A stretch of 64,000 nt of DNA from Duganella callida. GTDB taxonomy: Bacteria > Pseudomonadota > Gammaproteobacteria > Burkholderiales > Burkholderiaceae_D. Shown here piece after piece: positions 57,639 to 64,000 of this stretch (its first letter is position 1; each line of letters opens with the position of its first letter). A model generated the notes under the pieces. That model was not told the DNA's origin, did not search any database, and was given only the letters and a program-made list of their open reading frames with translations. The translations under genes and the position numbers were made by a program. The DNA is taken from the NCBI RefSeq assembly GCF_004614165.1, contig NZ_SPVG01000233.1, positions 1-64,000 on the forward strand, written 5' to 3'.

Positions 57639-58661
57639 TTAGTTGGTCTTGGTGACTTTGCTCAGGTGACGCGGCTGGTCCGGGTCCATGCCGCGCGCGG
57701 CCGACAGTTCCGCCGCCATCTTGTAGAAGGCCTGGATCGCCACGATGGGATCGAGATCCGGCGTCGCCGCGGTGGGCAGGGTCAGATCGCGTTCGGCCAC
57801 GTCGGCCGGCGCGGCCAGCAGCACGCGCGCGCCGCGGCCGCGCATTTCGCTGGCCAGCGCCAGCAGGCTGGCCTGGGTCGGACCGCGGGTGGCGAAGATC
57901 ACCAGCGGATAGCCTTCCTCGATCAGCGCCATCGGACCATGCTTGATTTCCGCGCCGCTGAAGGCTTCCGCCTGCAGTGCCGAGGTTTCCTTGAATTTCA
58001 GCGACGCTTCCAGCGCCACCGGGAAGCTGATGCCGCGGCCGACCACCATGATGTTGCGGGCCGGCGCCAGCACTTCGATGGCGGGCGACCAGTCTTCAGC
58101 GGCGGCTGCGCGCAGCGATTCGGGCAGCGCCTGCAGGCCGGCCAGCAGTTCCGGATCGTTCTGCCATGCGGCCACCAGGCGCGCGCCGGCCACCAGGCTG
58201 GTGATGAAGCTCTTGGTGGCGGCCACGCTCTGCTCCTTGCCGGCGCGCAGCGGCATCGCCCATTCGGCGGCGTGGGCCAGCGGCGAATCGATGTCGTTGA
58301 CCAGCGCGATGGTGGTGGCGCCGCCGTCGCGGAAGTATTTGATCGGCTCGACCACGTCCGGGCTCTGGCCCGATTGCGACACCGAGATCGCCAGCGTGTC
58401 GCGCGTGATCAGCGGCGATTTGTTCAGCGTCACCAGCGACATCGGCAGCGAGGCCACCACGCGGCCCAGGCGCGCCATGATCAGGTAGGCGACGTAGGCG
58501 CAGGCGTGGTCGGAGCTGCCGCGCGCGATGGTCAGCGCGGTCGAGAAGGACGTGCTCCTCAATTTGCGGCCCAGTTCCGCGTAACGGTCGCCATCGTGCG
58601 CCAGTTGCTCGGCGACGCAATCAGCGGCGGACAGGGCTTCTTTCAACATCATTGAGGTCAC
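57639..58661 (-). CDS. Glucosamine-6-phosphate deaminase, SIS type (NagB-II)
   Basis: 340 residues with two SIS domains. The sugar-phosphate sites are TIARGSSDHACAYVAYL, SVSQSGQSPDVVEPI and SVAATKSFITSLVAGA in the first half and SALQAEAFSGAEIKHGPMAL in the second. The glutamine-amidotransferase domain of GlmS is absent, which marks the deaminase. It converts GlcN-6-P to fructose-6-P and ammonia. The GTG start overlaps the nagA stop and has AAGGAG seven bases upstream. Confidence 0.88.
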   Translation of the reverse strand: MTSMMLKEALSAADCVAEQLAHDGDRYAELGRKLRSTSFSTALTIARGSSDHACAYVAYLIMARLGRVVASLPMSLVTLNKSPLITRDTLAISVSQSGQSPDVVEPIKYFRDGGATTIALVNDIDSPLAHAAEWAMPLRAGKEQSVAATKSFITSLVAGARLVAAWQNDPELLAGLQALPESLRAAAAEDWSPAIEVLAPARNIMVVGRGISFPVALEASLKFKETSALQAEAFSGAEIKHGPMALIEEGYPLVIFATRGPTQASLLALASEMRGRGARVLLAAPADVAERDLTLPTAATPDLDPIVAIQAFYKMAAELSAARGMDPDQPRHLSKVTKTN

Positions 58662-59755
58662 AGCAGTTCTCCTTCGATATAGACGGCTTGCAGGTTCAGG
58701 TCACGGTCGAGCACCACCAAGTCGGCGCAGGCGCCGGCGGCCAGGCGGCCGCGCTCCGGCAGGCCGAGATAATCGGCCGCGTAGGTTGAGACCCGTGCCG
58801 AGGCATCCGCCAGCGTCAGGCCGAGTCCGACCAGGTTGCGCAGCGCCTGGTCCATGGTGAGGGTGCTGCCGGCCAGCGTGCCGTCGGGCAGGCGCACGCC
58901 GCCCATGCACTTCATGACGGTGTGGCGGCCCAGCATGTACTCGCCGTCCGGCATGCCGGTGGCGGAGGTCGAGTCGGTCACGCAGTACAGATGCGGGATG
59001 CAGCGCAGCGCGGTACGGATCGCGCCCGGATGCACGTGCAGCAGGTCGGGGATCAGTTCCGCGTAGCGCGCATGCGCCAGCGCGGCGCCGACCATGCCGG
59101 GCTCGCGGTGATGCAGGCCGGTCATGGCGTTGAACAGATGGGTGAAGCCGTGGGCGCCGTGATTCAGCGCGGCCACGCCGTCCTCGTAGCTGCCCAGCGT
59201 GTGGCCGATCTGCACGCGCATGCCGGCGTCCGACAATTCCCGCACCAGCTCCAGGTGGCCGGCGATTTCCGGCGCCACGGTGATCAGTTTGAGCGGCGCC
59301 AGTTCTTCCAGCTTGCGCACGTCGGCCAGCTTGGCGGAGCGCGCGAACGGCGGCTGCGCACCGAGCTTGCCGGAGTTGATGAACGGGCCTTCCAGGTGCG
59401 CGCCCAGCACGCGCGCCTCGCCCTTGCCGCGCTGGGCGGCGGCGGCGCCGATGCCCTTGAGCGCCAGGTCGATATCTTCCGGCGGCGCGGTCATGGTGGT
59501 GGCCAGCATGCTGGTGGTGCCGTGTTTCGCGTGCACCGCCGCGATGGTGCGCACCGCGTCGCCGCCTTCCATCACATCCCGGCCGCCGCCGCCGTGCACG
59601 TGCAGGTCGATAAAGCCGGGCAGGATATACACATCCTGATTCAGCGCCGGATCGGCGCCGCGGCCGCGGATGGCGGCGATGCGGTCGCCGAACGCGATCT
59701 CGCCGTGGACCCAGCCTTCGGGTGTCAGGATATTGCCTTTGATTGCATCGCTCAT
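58658..59755 (-). CDS. nagA: N-acetylglucosamine-6-phosphate deacetylase
   Basis: 365 residues from the ATG at 59755 (GGAG before it). The metal-binding DLHVHGGGGRDV, LGAHLEGPFINSG, QIGHTLGSYEDG and GFTHLFNAMTGL are present, and the catalytic aspartate is in YCVTDSTSATGMPDGE. It makes GlcN-6-P and acetate. ATGA-type overlaps link it to nagK before it and nagB-II after it. Confidence 0.93.
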   Translation of the reverse strand: MSDAIKGNILTPEGWVHGEIAFGDRIAAIRGRGADPALNQDVYILPGFIDLHVHGGGGRDVMEGGDAVRTIAAVHAKHGTTSMLATTMTAPPEDIDLALKGIGAAAAQRGKGEARVLGAHLEGPFINSGKLGAQPPFARSAKLADVRKLEELAPLKLITVAPEIAGHLELVRELSDAGMRVQIGHTLGSYEDGVAALNHGAHGFTHLFNAMTGLHHREPGMVGAALAHARYAELIPDLLHVHPGAIRTALRCIPHLYCVTDSTSATGMPDGEYMLGRHTVMKCMGGVRLPDGTLAGSTLTMDQALRNLVGLGLTLADASARVSTYAADYLGLPERGRLAAGACADLVVLDRDLNLQAVYIEGELL

Positions 59756-60642
59756 CTGCGCGGCTCCGCTTGCGAATTCTTTGAACGTTGTTGGATCAGA
59801 CGCAGGCCGCCGGCCGCCGAATCGCCGCGCGCCTGCACCAGGCGCTGCAGCACCGACGCCGGCAGGTAGGGGCGCATGGGCGCGGCCAGTCCGCCGCACA
59901 GCGCCACCGGCAGCTTGCCGCCGCGGTCCAGCGCATTTGCCATCAGCTCCACCTGTTTGCCGGCTTCGGTCAGGATGGCGCGCGCGGTGTCGTTGCGGTC
60001 GCCATGCTGCAGCACGATGCGCGCCAGCTGCGCATAAGCGGTCTGTGTGGCTTGCGCCAGCCAGTCCTGGATCGCCTTGCGCTCGCCGCCGCAGGCGTTG
60101 GCGACGTCGGTGGCGAAAGCGTTGGCCGCCACGCGGCCGTCGAGTACCTGCTGCACATGATTGATGGCGCGCAGGCCCATCCAGGCGCCGCTGGCCTCAT
60201 CGCCGGCCGGGAAGCCCCAGCCGCCGACTTCCACATGGCTGCCGTCGGCCAGCTTGATCTCGCCGACGCTGCCGGTACCCAGCGCGATGATCACGCCCGG
60301 TTCGCCGCCATGGGCGCCCAGTACGGTGGTATGGCCATCGCTTTCCAGCGCCACTTGTGCGTAGCCGGGATTGGCGGCGACGAACTCCGCCGCCCAGGTC
60401 TTGTTGTGCACGCCGGCCAGGCCGAGGCCGATGGCGACGCGCTGCTTGTCGGGGAAGGGCAGGCCGGCGGCGCGAAAGGCCTGCGCGGCGGCGTCTTCGA
60501 CCGCCTGCCAGGCGTTGGCGATGCCGTGCATCAGACCGGAAGGACCGCTGGCGCCTTCGCCGATTTCCACGCCGTCGGCGCGCGCCAGGCGCACCCGGGT
60601 ACCGCTACCGCCGCCGTCAACGCCGATGAAAAATTCGATCAT
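59752..60642 (-). CDS. nagK: N-acetylglucosamine kinase, BadF/BadG type
   Basis: 296 residues from the ATG at 60642. The ATPase phosphate loop is FFIGVDGGGSGTRVRLA and the second phosphate site IIALGTGSVGEI; GWGFPAGDEASGAWMG follows. It belongs to the BadF/BcrA family that includes non-PTS GlcNAc kinases. It phosphorylates imported GlcNAc to GlcNAc-6-P. First gene of the nagK-nagA-nagB-II-nagZ-transporter series, with a near-consensus promoter 40 bases upstream and no clear Shine-Dalgarno sequence. Confidence 0.87.
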   Translation of the reverse strand: MIEFFIGVDGGGSGTRVRLARADGVEIGEGASGPSGLMHGIANAWQAVEDAAAQAFRAAGLPFPDKQRVAIGLGLAGVHNKTWAAEFVAANPGYAQVALESDGHTTVLGAHGGEPGVIIALGTGSVGEIKLADGSHVEVGGWGFPAGDEASGAWMGLRAINHVQQVLDGRVAANAFATDVANACGGERKAIQDWLAQATQTAYAQLARIVLQHGDRNDTARAILTEAGKQVELMANALDRGGKLPVALCGGLAAPMRPYLPASVLQRLVQARGDSAAGGLRLIQQRSKNSQAEPRR

Positions 60643-60685
60643 GAGTGTGAGAGAAAGCCAGGGCCGGGATGGCCCGCGTTGAGGC

Positions 60686-60714
60686 ACTATAGGGTTGGCA
60701 AACCAGCTTGTCAA
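60686..60714 (-). promoter_or_regulatory. Sigma-70 promoter of the nagK operon
   Basis: On the minus strand TTGACA (60714-60709), 17-base spacer, TATAGT (60691-60686). The start codon lies about 40 bases downstream. The GGTATT tandem motif (60717-60733) touches the -35 box, as expected for a repressor or activator site. Confidence 0.85.
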
Positions 60715-60716
60715 CA

Positions 60717-60737
60717 GGTATTTAACTGGTATTAAAA
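60717..60737 (+). promoter_or_regulatory. Candidate GntR-type operator upstream of nagK
   Basis: GGTATT at 60717-60722 and again at 60728-60733, 11 bases apart (one helical turn), then A-rich. It matches the minus-strand sequence at 51035-51055 in spacing, in the core CTGGTATT and in the A-rich end. Confidence 0.5.
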
Positions 60738-60807
60738 AATATTGAAGTGGACTGCGCTTGTCTTGTTGGAATGGTTTTCCAAGTACTTGTTTTTACTGGC
60801 AAAAAAC

Positions 60808-60830
60808 AAAAAATCCCGCCGAGGCGGGAT
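60808..60830 (-). terminator. Terminator of the GIN-domain gene
   Basis: On the minus strand ATCCCGCC, loop TC, GGCGGGAT, then a T-rich run. Confidence 0.85.
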
Positions 60831-60876
60831 GTGTGGTTTTTGCATGCCACTTTGTAACGCAGGCGGCACTCCAGGC

Positions 60877-61968
60877 TCAGCGGCGGTAGGTGACGAGGTG
60901 GGAGGCGGTGTAGTTGGCGTTGTCGGCAATGGCGACGGTGGCATTGCCGGGACCGCGCACGGTGACCTCGCTCTGGCGCGTGCACAGCTGGCGCGCGTCG
61001 AGGTCGCCCGGACCGCTGATCAGCGCGCTGAGGCTGCCGGTGGTGCCGCTCAGGGTCATGTTGCCCGGACCGCTCAGGCTGGCCCGCACGCTTTGCGCCT
61101 GCAGGCCCTTCACCGTCAGGTCGCCGCTGCCATGGACTTCGGCGTCGAGCTTTTTGATGGCGCCGGCCAGGCAGGCGTCGCCGGGCCCGTGCAGGATGGC
61201 GCTGGCCGCTTCCGCCTGCAGGCCGCAGGCCGACAGGTCGCCCGAGCCGCTGACTTCGGCCCGGATTTCGCGCGCGCTGCCCTGCAGGTCCACCGAGCCT
61301 GGCCCGTGCAGCGAGGCATTCACGCGGCCGGCGTGGATGTCGGTGATGTCGAGGTCGCCGGGGCCGTTGACCACCAGGTTGAGGTCGCTGCTGACGCCGC
61401 TGGCGCTGACGTCGCCCGGTCCGCTCATTTGCAGGTTCAGGTTGCCGCTGTGCAGGGCGCGCAGGTCGAGGTCGCCGGGGCCGTTGGCGGTCACCGTCAG
61501 ATCCTCGACTTTGCCGCTGGCGGTCAGGTCGCCGGGGCCGTCGGAAATCAGCGTCAATTGCCGGCCCTGGAAGTGCTGCAGCTCGACGTCGCCGCTGCCG
61601 GCGTTGCGCAGGCTGTTCAGCTGGGCGGCGTTGATGCGCACGGTCAGCGGCTTCTTGTCCTTGCCCCAGCTGAAGTTGAAGCTCCAGCCCTCCTTGCCGC
61701 GCGGCTGGCGCACGGTCAGGGTGTCGCCGCTGACGCTGGTCTCAATCTCGGCCATGCGTCGCTTGAGGCCGCTCAATTCGACGCTGTCCTTGCCGGCGTC
61801 GTTGGTGACGATCACGTGGAAGGGGCCGATCAGGTTGATCTTGCTGAAGGCGGCGACGCTGCGCGTCTCGCTGCCGTAGCTGTCATCTTGCGAGGCGCCG
61901 GCGTGGCTGGCGCCCGTGGCCAGCACGGCCAGCAGGGCCGCGGTGGCGAAGGCGGAAGGCTGCTTCAT
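60877..61968 (-). CDS. Exported DUF2807/GIN-domain repeat protein
   Basis: 363 residues from the ATG at 61968. A signal peptide ends near GASHAGA. Residues 30-110 are the first GIN-type domain (FSKINLIGPFHVIVTNDAG). From about residue 115 onwards there are twelve units of about 20 residues, each holding a G[PS]G[DSN] turn (SDGPGDLTAS, ANGPGDLDLR, MSGPGDVSAS and so on), which should stack as a beta solenoid. The lone cysteines are in ACGL, DACL and QLCT. The role may be surface adhesion or a structural one; this is inferred from family naming. It has its own terminator. Confidence 0.8.
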   Translation of the reverse strand: MKQPSAFATAALLAVLATGASHAGASQDDSYGSETRSVAAFSKINLIGPFHVIVTNDAGKDSVELSGLKRRMAEIETSVSGDTLTVRQPRGKEGWSFNFSWGKDKKPLTVRINAAQLNSLRNAGSGDVELQHFQGRQLTLISDGPGDLTASGKVEDLTVTANGPGDLDLRALHSGNLNLQMSGPGDVSASGVSSDLNLVVNGPGDLDITDIHAGRVNASLHGPGSVDLQGSAREIRAEVSGSGDLSACGLQAEAASAILHGPGDACLAGAIKKLDAEVHGSGDLTVKGLQAQSVRASLSGPGNMTLSGTTGSLSALISGPGDLDARQLCTRQSEVTVRGPGNATVAIADNANYTASHLVTYRR

Positions 61969-62189
61969 CTTGGTCTCTTTATGGAAGTGGTGGAGGAGTC
62001 GCAATACCTGGACGATATGACAAACCCCGCCGCCTGTCGTCCGCCGTGGGATGGAGCTGCGGATTGATGGGATCAGCTGCAAAAAAACGGGTCTGAAACG
62101 TTTGTGTGGCGTGGCGCGCAAGTGTGGTGTCATAATGGACGCACAGGATAGGTCGCCGGAAAACGCTTGCGCAGCTAAAGGGAGCGCAC
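61969..62189. other. Divergent spacer between GIN-domain gene and small plus-strand genes
   Basis: 221 bases, with no gene supported. It should hold both promoters. TATATT- or TAATGG-like -10 boxes are weak, and I see no clear operator. Confidence 0.4.
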
Positions 62190-62375
62190 ATGATCAAGTA
62201 CATGGGGACGAAAAATACGCCCGACGGTGCGGTACTGTATCTTTTTTTGATTAACGGTCAGCACAAGGAAATCAGGGAGCATGCCTTGAAACAATATCCA
62301 GGCTGCTACGAAGCCCTGCCGGCCACGGCCAAGGCGCGCATCAGCGCCAACCGGGCCTGGCTGTCCAAGACATAA
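62190..62375 (+). CDS. Small hypothetical protein (61 aa)
   Basis: A strong ribosome site (AAGGGAG) seven bases before the ATG. The protein is soluble and mixed alpha/beta in look (GAVLYLFLINGQHKEIREHAL; ATAKARISANRAWLS). Its TAA stop shares bases with the ATG of the next gene (TAATG), so the two are translationally coupled. No family recognised. Confidence 0.65.
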   Translation: MIKYMGTKNTPDGAVLYLFLINGQHKEIREHALKQYPGCYEALPATAKARISANRAWLSKT

Positions 62376-62878
62376 TGCGGGCGCGTCTCGTTTTGGGCGG
62401 CGCCATGCTGGCGCTTGCCTGTGGTTGGACGGCGGCGCAATCGGTGCCCACCACCTTCGGCACCATCATCGGCAACGGCCTGCTGTGCCGTGATCATACC
62501 GATAACATCTATTACTACAATTATCTGCTCAAGCATTTCGGCGCCGCCTACAAGCACGAGGGCGGTGCGTTCTGGTTCCGCACCGCCGGCGCCACGCTGT
62601 GGGGCAAGACGATTCCCGAGGTGATGGTCAGCGACGATACCAGCACCTTCATCTTTGTCGGCGCGGTGGCCGAGGCCACGCCGGAGGAACTGGAGAAGGC
62701 CATCATCGAGCAGACCGGCACGCATTACGCGGTGATCGATACCTCGGCCTATCCGGTACGCGAGGCCAAGCCGGCCAGCCGCATCGTGTATTTCGACCTG
62801 CGGTCCAAGATTTATTGCGCGAAGTACAAGCCGCTGCCGCCGGTGCCGCCGCCGCCGGTGCGACAGCAGCTAAAATAG
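62375..62878 (+). CDS. Exported hypothetical protein (167 aa)
   Basis: A signal peptide of about 21 residues ends at GWTAAQ. The mature part has two cysteines (LLCRDHTDN and IYCAKYK) that could form a disulfide, aromatic-rich IYYYNYLLKHFG, and a Pro-rich tail (LPPVPPPPVR). No family recognised. It is coupled to the 61-residue gene and followed after 26 bases by the exeA-like gene. Confidence 0.65.
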   Translation: MRARLVLGGAMLALACGWTAAQSVPTTFGTIIGNGLLCRDHTDNIYYYNYLLKHFGAAYKHEGGAFWFRTAGATLWGKTIPEVMVSDDTSTFIFVGAVAEATPEELEKAIIEQTGTHYAVIDTSAYPVREAKPASRIVYFDLRSKIYCAKYKPLPPVPPPPVRQQLK

Positions 62879-62904
62879 GGGACTGCGCATTCCCCAGGGC
62901 TTAC

Positions 62905-63933
62905 ATGTACACGCAATTTTTCAATCTGAAGCAGTCGCCGTTCTCCATCGCGCCCGACCCGCGTTACCTGTTCATGAGCGAGCGCCATCGCGAGGCGCTG
63001 GCGCATCTGTTGTACGGCATCGGCAGCGGCGGCGGCTTCGTGCTGCTGACCGGCGAGATCGGCGCCGGCAAGACCACGGTGTGCCGCTGCTTCATGGAGC
63101 AGATCCCCGAGAATTGCAAGCTGGGCTATATCTTCAATCCCAAGCTGTCGGTGGAGGAATTGCTGCTGTCGATCTGCGACGAGTTCGGCATCGACCTGCC
63201 GCCGCAGGGCGCCGGGCCGGTCAGCGTCAAGACCTATGTGGATGCGATCAATGCCTATCTGTTGGCCAGCCACGCGCAGGGACGCAACAATGTGCTGATC
63301 ATCGATGAGGCGCAAAACCTGTCGGCCGAGGTGCTGGAGCAGTTGCGTCTGCTGACCAATCTGGAGACCAGTGAGCGCAAGCTGTTGCAGATCATTCTGA
63401 TCGGCCAGCCGGAGCTGCGCGCTATCCTGGCGCGGCCCGAGCTGGAACAGCTGGCGCAGCGGGTGATCGCGCGCTATCACCTGGGCTCGCTGTCCGAGGC
63501 CGAGACCGGCACCTATATCGAGCACCGGCTGGCGGTCGCCGGCGCGGCGGCGATCGCGCCGTTTCCGCGCAAGCTGATGGGGCTGGTGCACAGGCTGACC
63601 AAGGGCGTGCCGCGGCGTATCAATCTGCTGTGCGACCGCGCGCTGCTGGGGGCGTACGTGGAGAATCAGCCTCAGGTGTCGGGCCAATTTGCGCGACCTG
63701 CCCGAACCCATCCAGCGCGCGGTGCCCCCGATCGCGATGGGCGGCTATATCTATTCCAAAAATCCGGCCGATCGCGTGCTGCTGATCGACAAGGTCTTGC
63801 GCCACGAGGGCGAGGAAGTCGCCCCCGGGCTGCTCCTGGAAAAGCTGCAACCCAAGGAGGCGGTATTCAGCTTCAAGGGCTACCGCTACCGCGTCCCGTA
63901 TTGAACTGTAACGTGCATGTAATGAAAAAATGA
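62905..63933 (+). pseudogene. ExeA/GspA-like ATPase gene, disrupted by fusion to gspB tail
   Basis: Starting at the ATG at 62905, the first ~258 residues match the ExeA AAA+ ATPase: YTQFFNLKQSPFSIAPDPRY, Walker A GEIGAGKTT, Walker B NVLIIDEAQNL, and the GVPRRINLLCDRALLGAYVENQ end. Here an ExeA normally continues into a membrane helix and peptidoglycan-binding domain, but the frame instead runs through Arg/Pro-rich shadow sequence to a stop at 63931-63933. In another frame, 63685-63904 encodes a GspB C-terminal domain. The most economical reading is a deletion joining exeA to gspB out of frame; an assembly or sequencing error cannot be excluded. Confidence 0.7.
63685..63904 (+). pseudogene. 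Remnant of gspB (C-terminal domain only)
   Basis: About 72 residues with no ribosome site and only a TTG to start from (63689). The sequence resembles the GspB/ExeB C-terminal domain: GGYIYSKNPADRVLLIDKV, then LLLEKLQPKEAVFSFKGYRYRVPY at the end. Functional GspB has an N-terminal cytoplasmic part and a membrane helix, both absent here. It is in a different frame from the upstream exeA-like part. Confidence 0.65.
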
Positions 63934-63969
63934 TATTTTTCCATCATTGTCAGCTTGCATGGAGATATC

Positions 63970-64000
63970 ATGAAACATCTGAAGTTGTTGCCTTTTCTCA
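63970..64000 (+). CDS. Start of an exported protein (partial)
   Basis: The ATG at 63970 has GGAG before it. The visible residues MKHLKLLPFL look like the beginning of a signal peptide. The rest lies outside the window. Confidence 0.5.
   Translation, partial: MKHLKLLPFL

Overview
The window is high-GC DNA packed with genes and looks like the chromosome of a betaproteobacterium in Burkholderiales, probably family Oxalobacteraceae (Massilia, Duganella or Janthinobacterium-like). This is inferred from the protein families and their neighbours: the rpsP-rimM-trmD-rplS operon followed by a CoA-pyrophosphatase Nudix gene and a CobD/CbiB-like gene, a DUF3579 gene, an etfBA plus acyl-CoA dehydrogenase block, and a large chitin/N-acetylglucosamine locus with a TonB-dependent receptor. 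No rRNA, tRNA, prophage, transposase or CRISPR array was seen. Most of the window is core chromosome.

Layout. 1-87: half of a large palindromic repeat, cut by the window edge. 85-9833: housekeeping and accessory genes (sbcB, a DUF5610 protein, a diguanylate cyclase, a BtuF-like protein, an HPF/RaiA-like protein, DUF1345, MFS, a ferredoxin reductase, a 2OG oxygenase, glyoxalase, an SDR). 9983-11423: small and repeat-bearing unknowns. 11532-15255: a CHASE sensor kinase and glnS. 15367-17860: an operon of a mini J-domain protein and three unrecognised proteins. 17861-23804: LysR/MFS pair, a PAS-GGDEF-EAL protein and two small unknowns. 23814-29077: CoA transferase, ugpQ, alaS, a TusA-like gene. 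29251-32813: etfB, etfA, acyl-CoA dehydrogenase. 32811-32917: a second, complete copy of the palindromic repeat. 33183-35190: proline dehydrogenase and two small envelope proteins. 35411-39760: ribosomal/tRNA-modification operon and neighbours. 39842-46857: M16 peptidase and redox/regulator genes. 46991-48124: an Rpn-family protein with internal tandem repeats.

48191-60642 is the most coherent metabolic region. It holds a TonB-dependent receptor, a GntR/UTRA regulator, a secreted GH18 chitinase, a TPR protein, an AmpG-like MFS transporter, a cytoplasmic GH3 beta-N-acetylhexosaminidase, a NagB-II type deaminase, NagA and a BadF-type GlcNAc kinase. Together they form a non-PTS route from chitin or cell-wall amino sugars to fructose-6-phosphate. 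The nagK-nagA-nagB-II part is translationally coupled and has a near-consensus promoter. A GGTA repeat motif beside that promoter recurs upstream of the receptor.

60877-64000: a GIN-domain protein made of about twelve short repeats, two small genes, an exeA-like ATPase gene that appears fused out of frame to the tail of gspB, and the first codons of another exported protein. The most unusual items are the paired palindromic elements placed exactly at stop codons, the J-domain operon, the exeA/gspB scar, and the shared motif in the amino-sugar locus.
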